Positions 35,383-43,900 of a stretch of 64,000 nucleotides of DNA are shown here, piece after piece (the first letter of the stretch is position 1; every line of letters starts with the position of its first letter). A program made the position numbers and the translations under genes. Source of the DNA: Rs1 sp038900335 (GTDB lineage Bacteria > Pseudomonadota > Gammaproteobacteria > Pseudomonadales > Balneatricaceae). The notes under the pieces are model-generated. The model searched no databases. It saw nothing but the letters and a program-made list of their open reading frames with translations, and had not been told where the DNA came from. The stretch spans positions 1 through 64,000 of the forward strand of contig JBBMRB010000011.1 of the NCBI GenBank assembly GCA_038900335.1. The letters run 5' to 3'.

Positions 35383-36957
35383 CTAATTATTAGTCTGTGT
35401 TTTTGTGCTGTCTTCTTTATCTACCCAACTAGCCATTGGCAAACCTGCCGCTTTTCTCTCTTCCATTTCTCTTACTTGTTGCGCAAAAGTCTCTTGATAA
35501 TCTTCACCTAACAATGCGAGTTCTTTCTCGTAAGTACTCAAGCCACCTTCAATACGCATCAGCGATTCTTTAACTTCTTTGAGTCCATCAATCGCCATTC
35601 GACCTGCACCTATCCAACTCGCATTTAGCCAAGCACCTTTGGCTTCATAAAAACCGCGACTTGCTGATTTTGGTAAGGTAATTTGCTTACTGTGTAATAG
35701 CTCTTCAAAGAATAAACTAAAGATCATGCTGGCAAACTTACTGGCGATTATTTTGCGACGCCCCATGTAGTAACGCCAACCTTCTAACATTGAGGCACGG
35801 GCACTGCTGTAACTACTATTTCGATAATCTTTAGCAAAGGCTTCGTAAGGCACATTTAAACCTGCAGACATCCAACGAAGTATTGAACCTTCTAATTCAG
35901 TAAAGCCGTTATCAACATTACCTGATGTTTGTAAGTTTAAATGCTCACCCGGTACTAAATGCGGTATTTTTACACCATTCATTTTGACATTAGCACCGCT
36001 GTGATAGGCCAATTGATTCTGTAAGAATTTCTCTTGTGGGTTTATCGCGCTATCAGCACCTAATAACTCCATCGCCGCACCTGTATCTAACTCAGATTCA
36101 ATCACTGCCGCATACATGGCATTCACAATGGCGTTTTGTAACTTTGTGCTTTGTAGCTTTGGCAGCATATGCATTTGCTCCATCACTGCTAAAAATGGGT
36201 TGCTACCACGGCTCTGGCCATGCTCTGTTGGCTCAAAGATATGCATAAATTTAAGCCGACCAAACTTGCTCGCTTTGCTAATACGTTTCCATTGTTGGCC
36301 TAAACCTGTGCCGTAACCATGTGAAGCCGCTTGCCCTTCTCTTAGCCAATAAGCTAATGGGGCGCCATGACGATCATGCTCTATACCTCCACTGCATTTA
36401 GTTGAATCATTTCGTTTGTTAGGGTTTGATAACCGTTTAGGGCTTACCAGTTTGATAGCCGTTTTAATCGGGCTGTCACTACGGTTAATCCATTCTGCAG
36501 CAGCTGTAATTTCACCAAAGCGAGTATGTGTACCCACTCCTTCACGAATCATCATGGTGAAAGTGCGTTTACGTTCCGCATCTAAATGACAACCGATTGG
36601 ATCTTCTGCTATTTCTAACCACGCCTGTTCGACATCAGTAGCAAATGCTCGTGCATCTGCTTCGCTAATCCCTAAGCGCTTCCACATAGGTTTATAACTT
36701 AAGCGAAATAAATGACCGACAATATTATCAATGTGCATTTGCACACCATTTGCAGCAAACGCATTATTACGCACCACATCTTCTGCTCTGGCATTACCGA
36801 GCTCTAGCTGTGGTAATAACGCTGCATCAGCTGATTGTAATGAAGGTATCCAATCGCGCATTACTCCGCCAAAACCTGCCCCTGCGCCTTGATAGTTCAT
36901 ACTTTCACGTGCAGGTAACCCGTTAGGCCCTAGAATCGTTACGATTGGATCACTCAT
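35383..36957 (-). CDS. phage portal protein (lambda gpB family)
   Basis: A 524-residue portal forming the DNA gate. Lambda B-type motifs are FGGVMRDWIPSLQSADAALLPQLELGNARAEDVVRNN, RMLEGWRYYMGRR-type helix (ASMLEGWRYYMGRRKIIASKF) and VPYEAFAKDYRNSSYSSARAS. It overlaps the gpW-like gene by one base. The C-terminus EERKAAGLPMASWVDKEDS may be trimmed in mature heads. Confidence 0.93.
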   Translation of the reverse strand: MSDPIVTILGPNGLPARESMNYQGAGAGFGGVMRDWIPSLQSADAALLPQLELGNARAEDVVRNNAFAANGVQMHIDNIVGHLFRLSYKPMWKRLGISEADARAFATDVEQAWLEIAEDPIGCHLDAERKRTFTMMIREGVGTHTRFGEITAAAEWINRSDSPIKTAIKLVSPKRLSNPNKRNDSTKCSGGIEHDRHGAPLAYWLREGQAASHGYGTGLGQQWKRISKASKFGRLKFMHIFEPTEHGQSRGSNPFLAVMEQMHMLPKLQSTKLQNAIVNAMYAAVIESELDTGAAMELLGADSAINPQEKFLQNQLAYHSGANVKMNGVKIPHLVPGEHLNLQTSGNVDNGFTELEGSILRWMSAGLNVPYEAFAKDYRNSSYSSARASMLEGWRYYMGRRKIIASKFASMIFSLFFEELLHSKQITLPKSASRGFYEAKGAWLNASWIGAGRMAIDGLKEVKESLMRIEGGLSTYEKELALLGEDYQETFAQQVREMEERKAAGLPMASWVDKEDSTKTQTNN

Positions 36958-37148
36958 TAATACACTCCTGCTGGACGTCTACGTTTACCAATGTTTGCTT
37001 GGCTTTCTAACTGGTTGATGTAGTGTTCAAGATCTTGCTTACTCGTTGCAGTGTATTCAACACTACGACCATCTTTTTGTATTTTCACAACTCGACGCCC
37101 TGTCATCAACGCATGCAGAGCTTGTTGTGCTTCTTCAAGTTGTGTCAT
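36957..37148 (-). CDS. head-tail connector gpW-like protein
   Basis: A 63-residue protein of the lambda gpW family: LEEAQQALHALMTGRRVVKIQKDGRSVEYTATSKQDLEHYINQLE. It sits between terminase and portal as in lambda. Confidence 0.9.
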   Translation of the reverse strand: MTQLEEAQQALHALMTGRRVVKIQKDGRSVEYTATSKQDLEHYINQLESQANIGKRRRPAGVY

Positions 37149-37164
37149 TATTTTCCTTATTTAC

Positions 37165-39297
37165 TTATCCCATCATCCGACCTAAATTTGCCATTGAGGA
37201 CATTTCATCGACTTTAGAAGTTGCCTTTCTTGATGTGTCAATCGTTAATGGTGAAAGGGTTGTATTGTCTTGAACCGTTTCTGATTCTGTATGCTCTTCT
37301 TCTATTTCAGGTCGTTCATCGATGCGACTAACGATATGTATCTGATCATCTTGAGTACTTAACATATCCGTTTGTAGCAGTGACAACTCTTTATCACGCC
37401 ACCACTCAAGTGACTTAATATGTAATTTTTCTACTAATGCGGCATGTCTTGCATAAACAGTGCAATCGAGTGCTTCAACAGCTTGGCCTGACTTTTTTTG
37501 CCAACTTAATTTATAACTCGATGCTTTTGTCGGTGCTTTTATTTCACCGGTCATTTGATCAAAGAAGTCTTTCCGGATATCACTGTAAATATGTAATCGT
37601 CCGGGACCAGACCCTGTAAGATTTAATGCACTCGCTATACCGTCTTTTATGATTTGTGTGCCCACTTTCCAAATCTTCAAGCCGTATTTATCGGCCTTAG
37701 TTTGTATCGCATTTAAATCATGCTTACGTGGCACTGTGACCTCAGGCGCATCAGCTGTATTAGCCCCTTTAATTGCCATGAGGTTTACACCTCTACCACG
37801 ACGGGACCTGACATAATGGTAAGTTGCGCCTTGGGTAACACCATCTGAAGTATCTAAACTAGCAGCTTTAATACTTAGAGTGGCGCCACTATCATGCAGG
37901 TAACGGCCAAAGAGTAATTTATCGAGTTCGGCCCATACAGGATCATTGATATCATTTATGTCTCTTGCAGCCCACATTTCACCCCAGAATATTATCCAGC
38001 TTTCATTGCTTGGCCCCCATGCATAAATACAAACGGCAACCCGATCACGCTGGATATCAATCCCCATAGTTAAATAAAGCGCTTTACGAGGAACGATTAA
38101 TTCAGGGTAATCTTCTACTTTTTCTCTCAGTTCATCTGCTGTGGCGTTGTTATCTTTGTATTCATAAGCTTCACCGAGCTTTTGATTAATAAATTTAATC
38201 ATTTCACTCTGGTTGCCTTGTTCTGAAGCGACTTTCGCGCCTAAGTATTCAACAACGACATCTGCTAATGAAGTACCAGGCATACAGACATAGAGTTCAC
38301 TTAGCCCCATGAAACCTGCACGACCAAAAAACTCTGCTGTAGCTGTCCAACCGGCTAATTTATCACCTTGGTTGTAAGCATCAAAACAGGTATTACGGAT
38401 GTTGTTTTGGCGCTGATTATCATCCCATTCAACACCACAATGCGGACAGACATAAATTGCACTGTGAGGATCATCTAGACCATATATAGGATGTGCATCT
38501 TCACGCACATCGGTATCCCAAATCACATTGGCCCAATTTAAGGGATGTTTATTACCACATTCATGGCATCTGATCGGCAAGATACGTTGATCTGTTTTCT
38601 TTAACCTTGCTTCCGTTTTAGATAACCCTTTAACGGCAGGCGTACCTCCAACGATTAGCTTTGAATCGATATAACGTTTTAGTCGCTCTTCTAATAAACC
38701 AATGGCATCACCTTGGCCTGCAACGTTATCTTGAGTGTCATCTGGTTCTTCAACAATGCCCACACCAACTTTTGATGTGGATTTAACGTTACCTGGTGAA
38801 TTAGAACCGACCAATTTAAGAAAACCACCAGGGAATGATTTGTTATCCCACCGATTACCAGATTTACGACTAGTAGATACATCCATGCATTCATTAATAA
38901 GCTGTGTAGCTTCAACTGCCGGTACTAGCTTTTCATCATGAAAGTTTTTACCGTCACCTGTTTTGGCAAACAATGCCAAAATAGGGCAACTATCAACACT
39001 TGCTTCACTAATCCGCTTAAAGATGTAACCAAGTAAAAAGAATGTCCAGCCGATTTGTGCCGCTTTCATTAAATCTATTTCATCGATTAAATCATCATCT
39101 AGCGCATTAGCTACACCTATAAAATAGGGCGTATAATAGAAATCATAATTACCAAAATCAGGCAACCTGTATTCAGTTTCTAAAAACTCTTTAGTAGTTA
39201 ATTTCTTCGGTTTCTTAAATATGTCACTCGTTTTCACCGCTACGACCAACAAGTTTGAGTGCATAGCCTCTAACTCGCTCGTTTGTAGTGGTAACAT
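37165..39297 (-). CDS. terminase large subunit (lambda gpA family)
   Basis: A 710-residue packaging motor. GpA-type motifs: FLETEYRLPDFGNYDFYYTPYF, the ATPase-region segment KAAQIGWTFFLLGYI near 76-90 and a zinc-finger-like CHECGNKHPLNW...YVCPHCGVEW. The nuclease-domain aspartate lies in LTMGIDIQRDRVAVCIYAWG. The lambda-like residue pattern implies cos cutting. The N-terminus overlaps the small subunit gene by up to 74 bp; ATG at 39264 is a possible later start. Confidence 0.93.
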   Translation of the reverse strand: MLPLQTSELEAMHSNLLVVAVKTSDIFKKPKKLTTKEFLETEYRLPDFGNYDFYYTPYFIGVANALDDDLIDEIDLMKAAQIGWTFFLLGYIFKRISEASVDSCPILALFAKTGDGKNFHDEKLVPAVEATQLINECMDVSTSRKSGNRWDNKSFPGGFLKLVGSNSPGNVKSTSKVGVGIVEEPDDTQDNVAGQGDAIGLLEERLKRYIDSKLIVGGTPAVKGLSKTEARLKKTDQRILPIRCHECGNKHPLNWANVIWDTDVREDAHPIYGLDDPHSAIYVCPHCGVEWDDNQRQNNIRNTCFDAYNQGDKLAGWTATAEFFGRAGFMGLSELYVCMPGTSLADVVVEYLGAKVASEQGNQSEMIKFINQKLGEAYEYKDNNATADELREKVEDYPELIVPRKALYLTMGIDIQRDRVAVCIYAWGPSNESWIIFWGEMWAARDINDINDPVWAELDKLLFGRYLHDSGATLSIKAASLDTSDGVTQGATYHYVRSRRGRGVNLMAIKGANTADAPEVTVPRKHDLNAIQTKADKYGLKIWKVGTQIIKDGIASALNLTGSGPGRLHIYSDIRKDFFDQMTGEIKAPTKASSYKLSWQKKSGQAVEALDCTVYARHAALVEKLHIKSLEWWRDKELSLLQTDMLSTQDDQIHIVSRIDERPEIEEEHTESETVQDNTTLSPLTIDTSRKATSKVDEMSSMANLGRMMG

Positions 39298-39742
39298 ATT
39301 TTTCTCTATCCTCTTTGCTCACTTCGATTTTATATTCACTTTGGAAATCTAATATCATACGATCAAAGCTTTCTTTAATTTGTTGTGTTGCATAACGCGC
39401 CCAATCTGACAACAGATCGAACGCTTCATCTTTTTTAATAACTTCGCCAAGTTTTTCGTTAACTTGTAGCCTTTTCAGCGCGGCATCTGCTTGCGCTTGT
39501 TCGGTTTTAGCCTCGGCTAAATCAGTGCGTCTATTCTTCAGTTTTTCTTCAGTACGCATTAACAGAAATCGAAACACTTGCGCAGTGTCGTAACAATTAC
39601 CTTCACCGCGTGTGCCGTTTTCAATAAATGGAAATGAAGGATCTTTTTGATATTCACTAAATGTTCGTTCACTAATACCAAAGAATTTTGCCAAGTCTTT
39701 TTTATTAACTAACATTCCTTCGCTATCAGAATTTAATTTCAT
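39224..39742 (-). CDS. terminase small subunit (Nu1-like)
   Basis: Binds the packaging site and recruits the large subunit. The N-terminal winged helix-turn-helix MLVNKKDLAKFFGISERTF closely resembles lambda Nu1 (MEVNKKQLADIFGAS...). Start ATG 39742 gives 172 residues. The frame is open to 39832, but that start falls inside the proposed cos site. ATG 39715 (MLVNKK) is also possible but has its AAGGA directly abutting the codon. Confidence 0.85.
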   Translation of the reverse strand: MKLNSDSEGMLVNKKDLAKFFGISERTFSEYQKDPSFPFIENGTRGEGNCYDTAQVFRFLLMRTEEKLKNRRTDLAEAKTEQAQADAALKRLQVNEKLGEVIKKDEAFDLLSDWARYATQQIKESFDRMILDFQSEYKIEVSKEDREKYVTTTNERVRGYALKLVGRSGENE

Positions 39743-39828
39743 GCGTTTATAAATCTCATTTAACTTTTTAGAATAAAAAACATAACTTGTTGAAAAGGAA
39801 GGAAGATAAACCAAAAAGTCATCTATCT

Positions 39829-39854
39829 GCAAAAAGCCCGCGAGTCTTATACCC
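39829..39854 (-). other. candidate cosN packaging site
   Basis: Minus-strand GACTCGCGGGCTTTTTGC (39829-39846) resembles lambda GACCTCGCGGGTTTTCGC. If cut at the equivalent place, the 12-base overhang would be GGGTATAAGACT (39843-39854); lambda's is GGGCGGCGACCT. It lies 87 bp upstream of the small terminase start with the same polarity as in lambda. Confidence 0.65.
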
Positions 39855-39915
39855 GTATAGGAAAGAAACCTTCAAAAGGACCCATTTGTTTTATAAACGA
39901 TGGATTTAACAGTGA

Positions 39916-40296
39916 TTACCAATTACCTTTGCCACCCATACGTACAGCATAGTAAACAACTTTTCGTTTCCATACTGGTGCTGGATTAGTTACACAACCC
40001 ATCGCTTCAAACAAAATCATGTCAGCTTGTTCTTTTGTAAAGTATATATAGAGATGTGTATATATACGGTCATGTATAACCGCTGCCGCCCTGATTTGAT
40101 GCGACGATGGATGAATAAACCATCTTGCCATCTTGGGTATTGACGCTAAGTCTGTTTTGTAATCTAAAGGGACGGTTATTTCTTGTTGTAATAACTCCGA
40201 GTAAAAGACCAACTCTACTTGGTTGATCCACATGTCGGTCCCTGAAATTGGCTTTATATCCCAATGCGACAGGTTTGTTTTGAACATTGAACTCAC
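39916..40296 (-). CDS. DUF1353 family phage protein
   Basis: A 126-residue protein of the DUF1353 family found in many phages: ITVPLDYKTDLASIPKMARWFIHPSSHQIRAAAVIHDRIYTHLY, then FTKEQADMILFEAMGC. Function is unknown; the conserved H-D and aspartates suggest metal binding. It lies in the lysis region and its 5' 227 bp overlap the lipoprotein frame. Confidence 0.85.
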   Translation of the reverse strand: MSSMFKTNLSHWDIKPISGTDMWINQVELVFYSELLQQEITVPLDYKTDLASIPKMARWFIHPSSHQIRAAAVIHDRIYTHLYIYFTKEQADMILFEAMGCVTNPAPVWKRKVVYYAVRMGGKGNW

Positions 40297-40552
40297 CTTG
40301 TAAATTTAATTTCTCAAGCAATACATCTTGAACCCAAACCGGATTACATATTCCATTTGGAGGGTAAGACTCGAACTGTGATTTAATCACAGCGACAAGT
40401 ACTGCCTTTGCAGGCTCTGATAAAGCATCACAACCCTTGTCTTTCAATGTTTGAACATGTTCTATAACTTCTTTAGCCTTATCGACACTGTTACAGCCAA
40501 CTAATACAGCAGACAGCAATAAGCCTACGGCAACTAAGCGTATCTTCTTCAT
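40070..40552 (-). CDS. phage lipoprotein, possible lysis accessory
   Basis: Up to 160 residues with a lipoprotein signal (MKKIRLVAVGLLLSAVLVGC, lipid on C20), then a helix with KAKEVIEHVQTLKDKGC. It follows lysozyme and holin, where outer-membrane spanins are found. The last 75 residues overlap the DUF1353 gene in another frame and look unlike a structured domain. The true gene may be shorter after a mutation, or this is a genuine long overlap. Confidence 0.6.
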   Translation of the reverse strand: MKKIRLVAVGLLLSAVLVGCNSVDKAKEVIEHVQTLKDKGCDALSEPAKAVLVAVIKSQFESYPPNGICNPVWVQDVLLEKLNLQGEFNVQNKPVALGYKANFRDRHVDQPSRVGLLLGVITTRNNRPFRLQNRLSVNTQDGKMVYSSIVASNQGGSGYT

Positions 40553-40576
40553 AACATACCTCTAGAAAATAATTGT

Positions 40577-40888
40577 TTAACGGGCACCTAAACGGCGTTT
40601 AAGATAATCTTCAAATAAAGCGATAGCTCTGCTACCCATATGACCGGAAATACCTACCATTGCAGCAGTAAGAGGTTGATCAATACTTGCAGCTTCACAT
40701 AACCAAAATGTGACTAAGCCTGTAAATGCTGATATTGCTATTTCACCGATCACTTCCATAATAGAAAACTTCTCGGCCTGCCCAGCCCTTACCTTTCGAA
40801 TGTAACTAACGAACCCACCAAAAGCAGATACAGCAAAGACCCATAGATAAGTTATTAACGAGTAAGTCATTGGGTCTTTTTCAGGCAT
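40577..40888 (-). CDS. phage holin (LydA-like)
   Basis: A 103-residue small membrane protein with hydrophobic segments at about 8-26 (TYLWVFAVSAFGGFVSYI) and 46-66 (EIAISAFTGLVTFWLC). A third weak segment follows, then AAMVGISGHMGSRAIALFEDYLKRRLG, typical of LydA/lambda-S-like 3-TM holins. It makes the inner-membrane hole that lets the endolysin out. It overlaps lysozyme by 8 bp. Confidence 0.85.
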   Translation of the reverse strand: MPEKDPMTYSLITYLWVFAVSAFGGFVSYIRKVRAGQAEKFSIMEVIGEIAISAFTGLVTFWLCEAASIDQPLTAAMVGISGHMGSRAIALFEDYLKRRLGAR

Positions 40889-41372
40889 GATCTAATCTCC
40901 TATGGCAACTACAACGACCCAAAAGTCCGTCTTCTTTTAAAAATAATAAACCTTCTTCAGCTCGACGTTTAACCAATCCGGATAATTTAATTTTGCCTGT
41001 ATATACCCAGCGATTTAACTGCTCAGGAACTGATTGATAATGCCCTTTATTTAGCAGTTTTCGAAGCGTACTTGCTTTAAGATTGCCACTACCTAAATTG
41101 AATGTGAATGAACATAATGCCGCAAATTGGTTATCACTCAGCTCTACCTTTATGAGCTTTTCAACTGCTCTTTCAGCATCCGCCATATCTGTGAGCAACA
41201 AGGCATGTGCTTCGCTCTCACTGATATTCGCTGTTTTATAATATGACTCATGATCTAAGATCACATGCCCATAACCTATAGTCAGCTTACCCGCAGGGCA
41301 AACATAAGCTGTTGCCCTATAACCTTCATATTTTTTGACTAGATCAAGTCCAGCCATATTTATCTGTCTCAA
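40881..41372 (-). CDS. endolysin, GH24 lysozyme with Glu-Cys-Thr triad
   Basis: A 163-residue glycosidase of the T4/P21 lysozyme family that cuts peptidoglycan. The triad spacing is E16-x8-C25-x5-T31 (KKYEGYRATAYVCPAGKLTIGYGH); most relatives have Asp in the middle, but phage P1 Lyz uses Cys. Other motifs: LSDNQFAALCSFTFNLGSGNL and LSGLVKRRAEEGLLF. There is no N-terminal signal-anchor, so export depends on the holin. The Cys-rich C-terminus (LGRCSCHRR) is unusual. Confidence 0.9.
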   Translation of the reverse strand: MRQINMAGLDLVKKYEGYRATAYVCPAGKLTIGYGHVILDHESYYKTANISESEAHALLLTDMADAERAVEKLIKVELSDNQFAALCSFTFNLGSGNLKASTLRKLLNKGHYQSVPEQLNRWVYTGKIKLSGLVKRRAEEGLLFLKEDGLLGRCSCHRRLDHA

Positions 41373-41409
41373 AATCTAATCCTCAAATTTTAGGCATAAA
41401 AAAGCCCCA

Positions 41410-41436
41410 CTAATTAGCGAGGCTCAAACTATCAGT
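41410..41436 (-). terminator. terminator upstream of the lysis genes
   Basis: On the minus strand GAGCCTCGCTAATTAGTGGGGCT is an imperfect stem followed by TTTTTT. With the next hairpin it would stop the Q-gene transcript unless antiterminated. Confidence 0.7.
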
Positions 41437-41454
41437 ATTTTCTTTAGACCAAAA

Positions 41455-41486
41455 AAAACCTCGTGGCCGTTAAGCTTCGAGGTTCT
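41455..41486 (-). terminator. second terminator upstream of the lysis genes
   Basis: On the minus strand AACCTCGAAGCTTAACGG pairs through CCTCG/CGAGG and ends ACGAGGTTTTTTTTT. Tandem terminators between the Q-like gene and late genes fit an antitermination switch. Confidence 0.75.
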
Positions 41487-41550
41487 CTTTACGCATCTTT
41501 GACGTAATAGCTGAATTGTGCCGTTTCATTCCAACGGCGTCAAGACTTTT

Positions 41551-41943
41551 TTACACCGTTGATAATTTTGTTCTCTTTCTGCTAGGCCTTTTCGATAAAT
41601 ACAATAACGCATAATGAGCTTTCGACAAGCGTCTATAATAAGTCCCATTAGAGCACCCACAGGCCTTTAAACGCTGCTCCAACATACTAGGTACATTCAG
41701 ATAATGCTCATGCACTACTACCCTTAAATTCTTTTCTAACCCTTCAATTAATTTACCTAAATCATATACATCATCAGGTAAGCTTCCAATATCAGGGTTT
41801 GTAGCTCTAACAATCATTCCACCTGATGCCATTGCCTTTGCGATAATATTAGCCCCTGTGCTCTGCCCTGCACTTTGACTCACAAACTCTGCCCATCTAA
41901 TAAGCTTTGCATCCATTGAAGGAATTAATTTTAACTCTGCCAT
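41551..41943 (-). CDS. late gene regulator, antiterminator Q-like
   Basis: A 130-residue protein with a C-terminal sigma-region-4-like helix-turn-helix: LRVVVHEHYLNVPSMLEQRLKACGCSNGTYYRRLSKAHYALL, as in phage Q/ArpU-type late regulators. It is located just before the tandem terminators and lysis genes, where such an antiterminator acts. The N-terminal half (LIRWAEFVSQSAGQSTG, ASGGMIVRAT) resembles phage antitermination proteins but is not diagnostic. Confidence 0.7.
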   Translation of the reverse strand: MAELKLIPSMDAKLIRWAEFVSQSAGQSTGANIIAKAMASGGMIVRATNPDIGSLPDDVYDLGKLIEGLEKNLRVVVHEHYLNVPSMLEQRLKACGCSNGTYYRRLSKAHYALLYLSKRPSRKRTKLSTV

Positions 41944-41994
41944 TTTAATCGCCTATTGCTTTAATTATTTAATTTTAATCGTCTTTCTTTTAAA

Positions 41995-42245
41995 CCGGAT
42001 AGCCGGATTACTACTATTCACCTCCGGTACTGTAAGTTATTAATTTATATAACGTTACCGGATGACCGGACGTACCGGACATTAAACAGCTTCACGGGAA
42101 AACTTTTATACAACTCTCCTTTATTTATAGACAAACTTACGCGCGTGAGGCCAAAAAACCTCCGGTATCTCCGGTCATCCGGTAACACCCTTAAAATCAT
42201 AAGCTTACAATACCGGATAAGATTTTAGTCCTCCGGCACGTCCGG
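41995..42245. repeat. CCGG iteron array, candidate phage replication origin
   Basis: CCGG occurs 12 times in 251 bp (41995, 42003, 42024, 42058, 42066, 42075, 42162, 42171, 42179, 42213, 42233, 42242), mostly as ACCGGA or TCCGGT with 8-9 bp steps. Two 26-bp arms (42054-42079 and 42161-42186) are inverted copies with two mismatches, starting GTTACCGGATGACCGGA. The stretch between the arms is AT-rich. The array lies directly downstream of the helicase gene, a fitting place for an origin. Confidence 0.7.
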
Positions 42246-42247
42246 TA

Positions 42248-43900
42248 TTAGTTTGCAACTTTCTCTAATGCCTTTTTAAAAGTATTTACACAACCACCCA
42301 ACCAAGCGCTTTGCGTTAGAGTCTCCGGTTTTTCAGATACCAGTAAGAATGTACCTTTCTTTTTAGACACTCCTATCTCATAACACACATCCCGTTTACG
42401 TTTGCCACGACTAGGTACCGACATAAAATCACTAAATTTCTTTAAACTAATTTGTCGTTCATGTCCTGAGTGACACCACGCTTTATAGGCCTCATATAAA
42501 TCAACGATCAAGCATGGAATAAACGGCACACTCAAATACCCTTTTCTCCATTCTTGGTAAAAACTATCCCATCCAGAGCGACCAAAATCGATTAAACGCT
42601 CTTTGGCTTCTGTCATTGGCGGCTCTGTATGTGGCCCAAAACCTAATAAATCCATATTGAGTAAGTGATCATAAAAAGCAGCAGCTCCTCCACTGTTCAT
42701 TTCAGTAATGACTCTATCTTTCAATTCTTCTGGAAGTTTACCTTCTGGCCAAATAACCAACATGCGGCGATCAAACGGTTCAACAGGAAAAGGCTGTATC
42801 TCATTCGATAGGAAAACAGCATTCATGTGATTAGCTTCTTCCCAACCTGAGACGAACTTCTTTTCAATTCGCTGGGTTTCGCCAGTAATCATCTGTTTGA
42901 CTGTTCCTGTATGACTGTATTTTTGATCCCTACTAAAAATCTCCTCAAAAACGCCATACAACATTTTGGATCGCCAATCAGTATAAGGTGACTCTAATTG
43001 ATGCTGACCCAAAGTTGCACTATATTCCGAGCCATAGATTTTCCGCATGATGCCATCAAAAAATAATGACTTACCTGACCCCTGAACTTCTGAATGCATC
43101 ATCACCGCGGTCGCCATTTTCCCACCAACATTTTGCAGCGGGTAAGCTAACCAATGGATTAACCATAGATATACGTCTGCATTGTTATTACATAAAAACA
43201 AAAGCAGCTGACGAATGGCATAACAGTTTTGTTCATTATTGACAGGCTCAATTGGTAACCCGCTAAATAAGTTAATATGTGTTGCAGGGTTAACAGATAG
43301 AGTTGGATCAAATACTAAATTTTCTATATCAATCTCAGAACGATTAGGATGCTTAACCCAATCATCATAACAATCCGCAATTGCTAGCTTTAAAGCATTT
43401 GCTGGAATTACTTTTCTTTTTTTCTTATCCCAGACATCGGTTGATGGATATAAGTAAACATAGCGATCTAAAGCGCTACCTACTGGCCCCCAAACATTCT
43501 GCGTTTTTTCTTGTTCGGCTTCTTGTGCAACAGAATCTTGCTCTACTGTTCTACGATCAATATGATTAATCCAAGTATCGAATAGTGATTTCGTCACCAT
43601 AGCCTTAAAGGCGCTTTGCTTTAAAAATACTTTTTTATAGCTATCCCATACCTTTGCATCAGGCATTGCCAATACAAAGCGTTTTAATAGTACATTAATA
43701 TCAAACTTTGCAACGGGCTCCTGACTTACTGAGGGGTGCGGGGAGATAGCGCTTTCTTGCATATAATGAGAATCATCATATTCATTGTTAACTGGATTAT
43801 TAGCGCTTTCGATCGCCGCTAACACTTGACGACGTACTTCTGTTAATCCCTTAAGTACATGTAAATCATTGAAGTCTGATAGACTTTTGGTATGATTCAT
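42248..43900 (-). CDS. phage SF3-type replicative helicase (DUF5906)
   Basis: A 550-residue protein with Walker A SEVQGSGKSLFFD at about 262-274, Walker B-like YGVFEEIFSRD, sensor region AVFLSNEIQPFPVEPFDRRMLVIWPEGKLP and a C-terminal winged-helix-like end. This is the superfamily 3 helicase layout of phage primase-helicases. It overlaps the primase gene by 4 bp, so the two are a split primase/helicase pair that would unwind the nearby CCGG iteron origin. The N-terminal 100 residues are poorly conserved and Gln-rich. Confidence 0.85.
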   Translation of the reverse strand: MNHTKSLSDFNDLHVLKGLTEVRRQVLAAIESANNPVNNEYDDSHYMQESAISPHPSVSQEPVAKFDINVLLKRFVLAMPDAKVWDSYKKVFLKQSAFKAMVTKSLFDTWINHIDRRTVEQDSVAQEAEQEKTQNVWGPVGSALDRYVYLYPSTDVWDKKKRKVIPANALKLAIADCYDDWVKHPNRSEIDIENLVFDPTLSVNPATHINLFSGLPIEPVNNEQNCYAIRQLLLFLCNNNADVYLWLIHWLAYPLQNVGGKMATAVMMHSEVQGSGKSLFFDGIMRKIYGSEYSATLGQHQLESPYTDWRSKMLYGVFEEIFSRDQKYSHTGTVKQMITGETQRIEKKFVSGWEEANHMNAVFLSNEIQPFPVEPFDRRMLVIWPEGKLPEELKDRVITEMNSGGAAAFYDHLLNMDLLGFGPHTEPPMTEAKERLIDFGRSGWDSFYQEWRKGYLSVPFIPCLIVDLYEAYKAWCHSGHERQISLKKFSDFMSVPSRGKRKRDVCYEIGVSKKKGTFLLVSEKPETLTQSAWLGGCVNTFKKALEKVAN

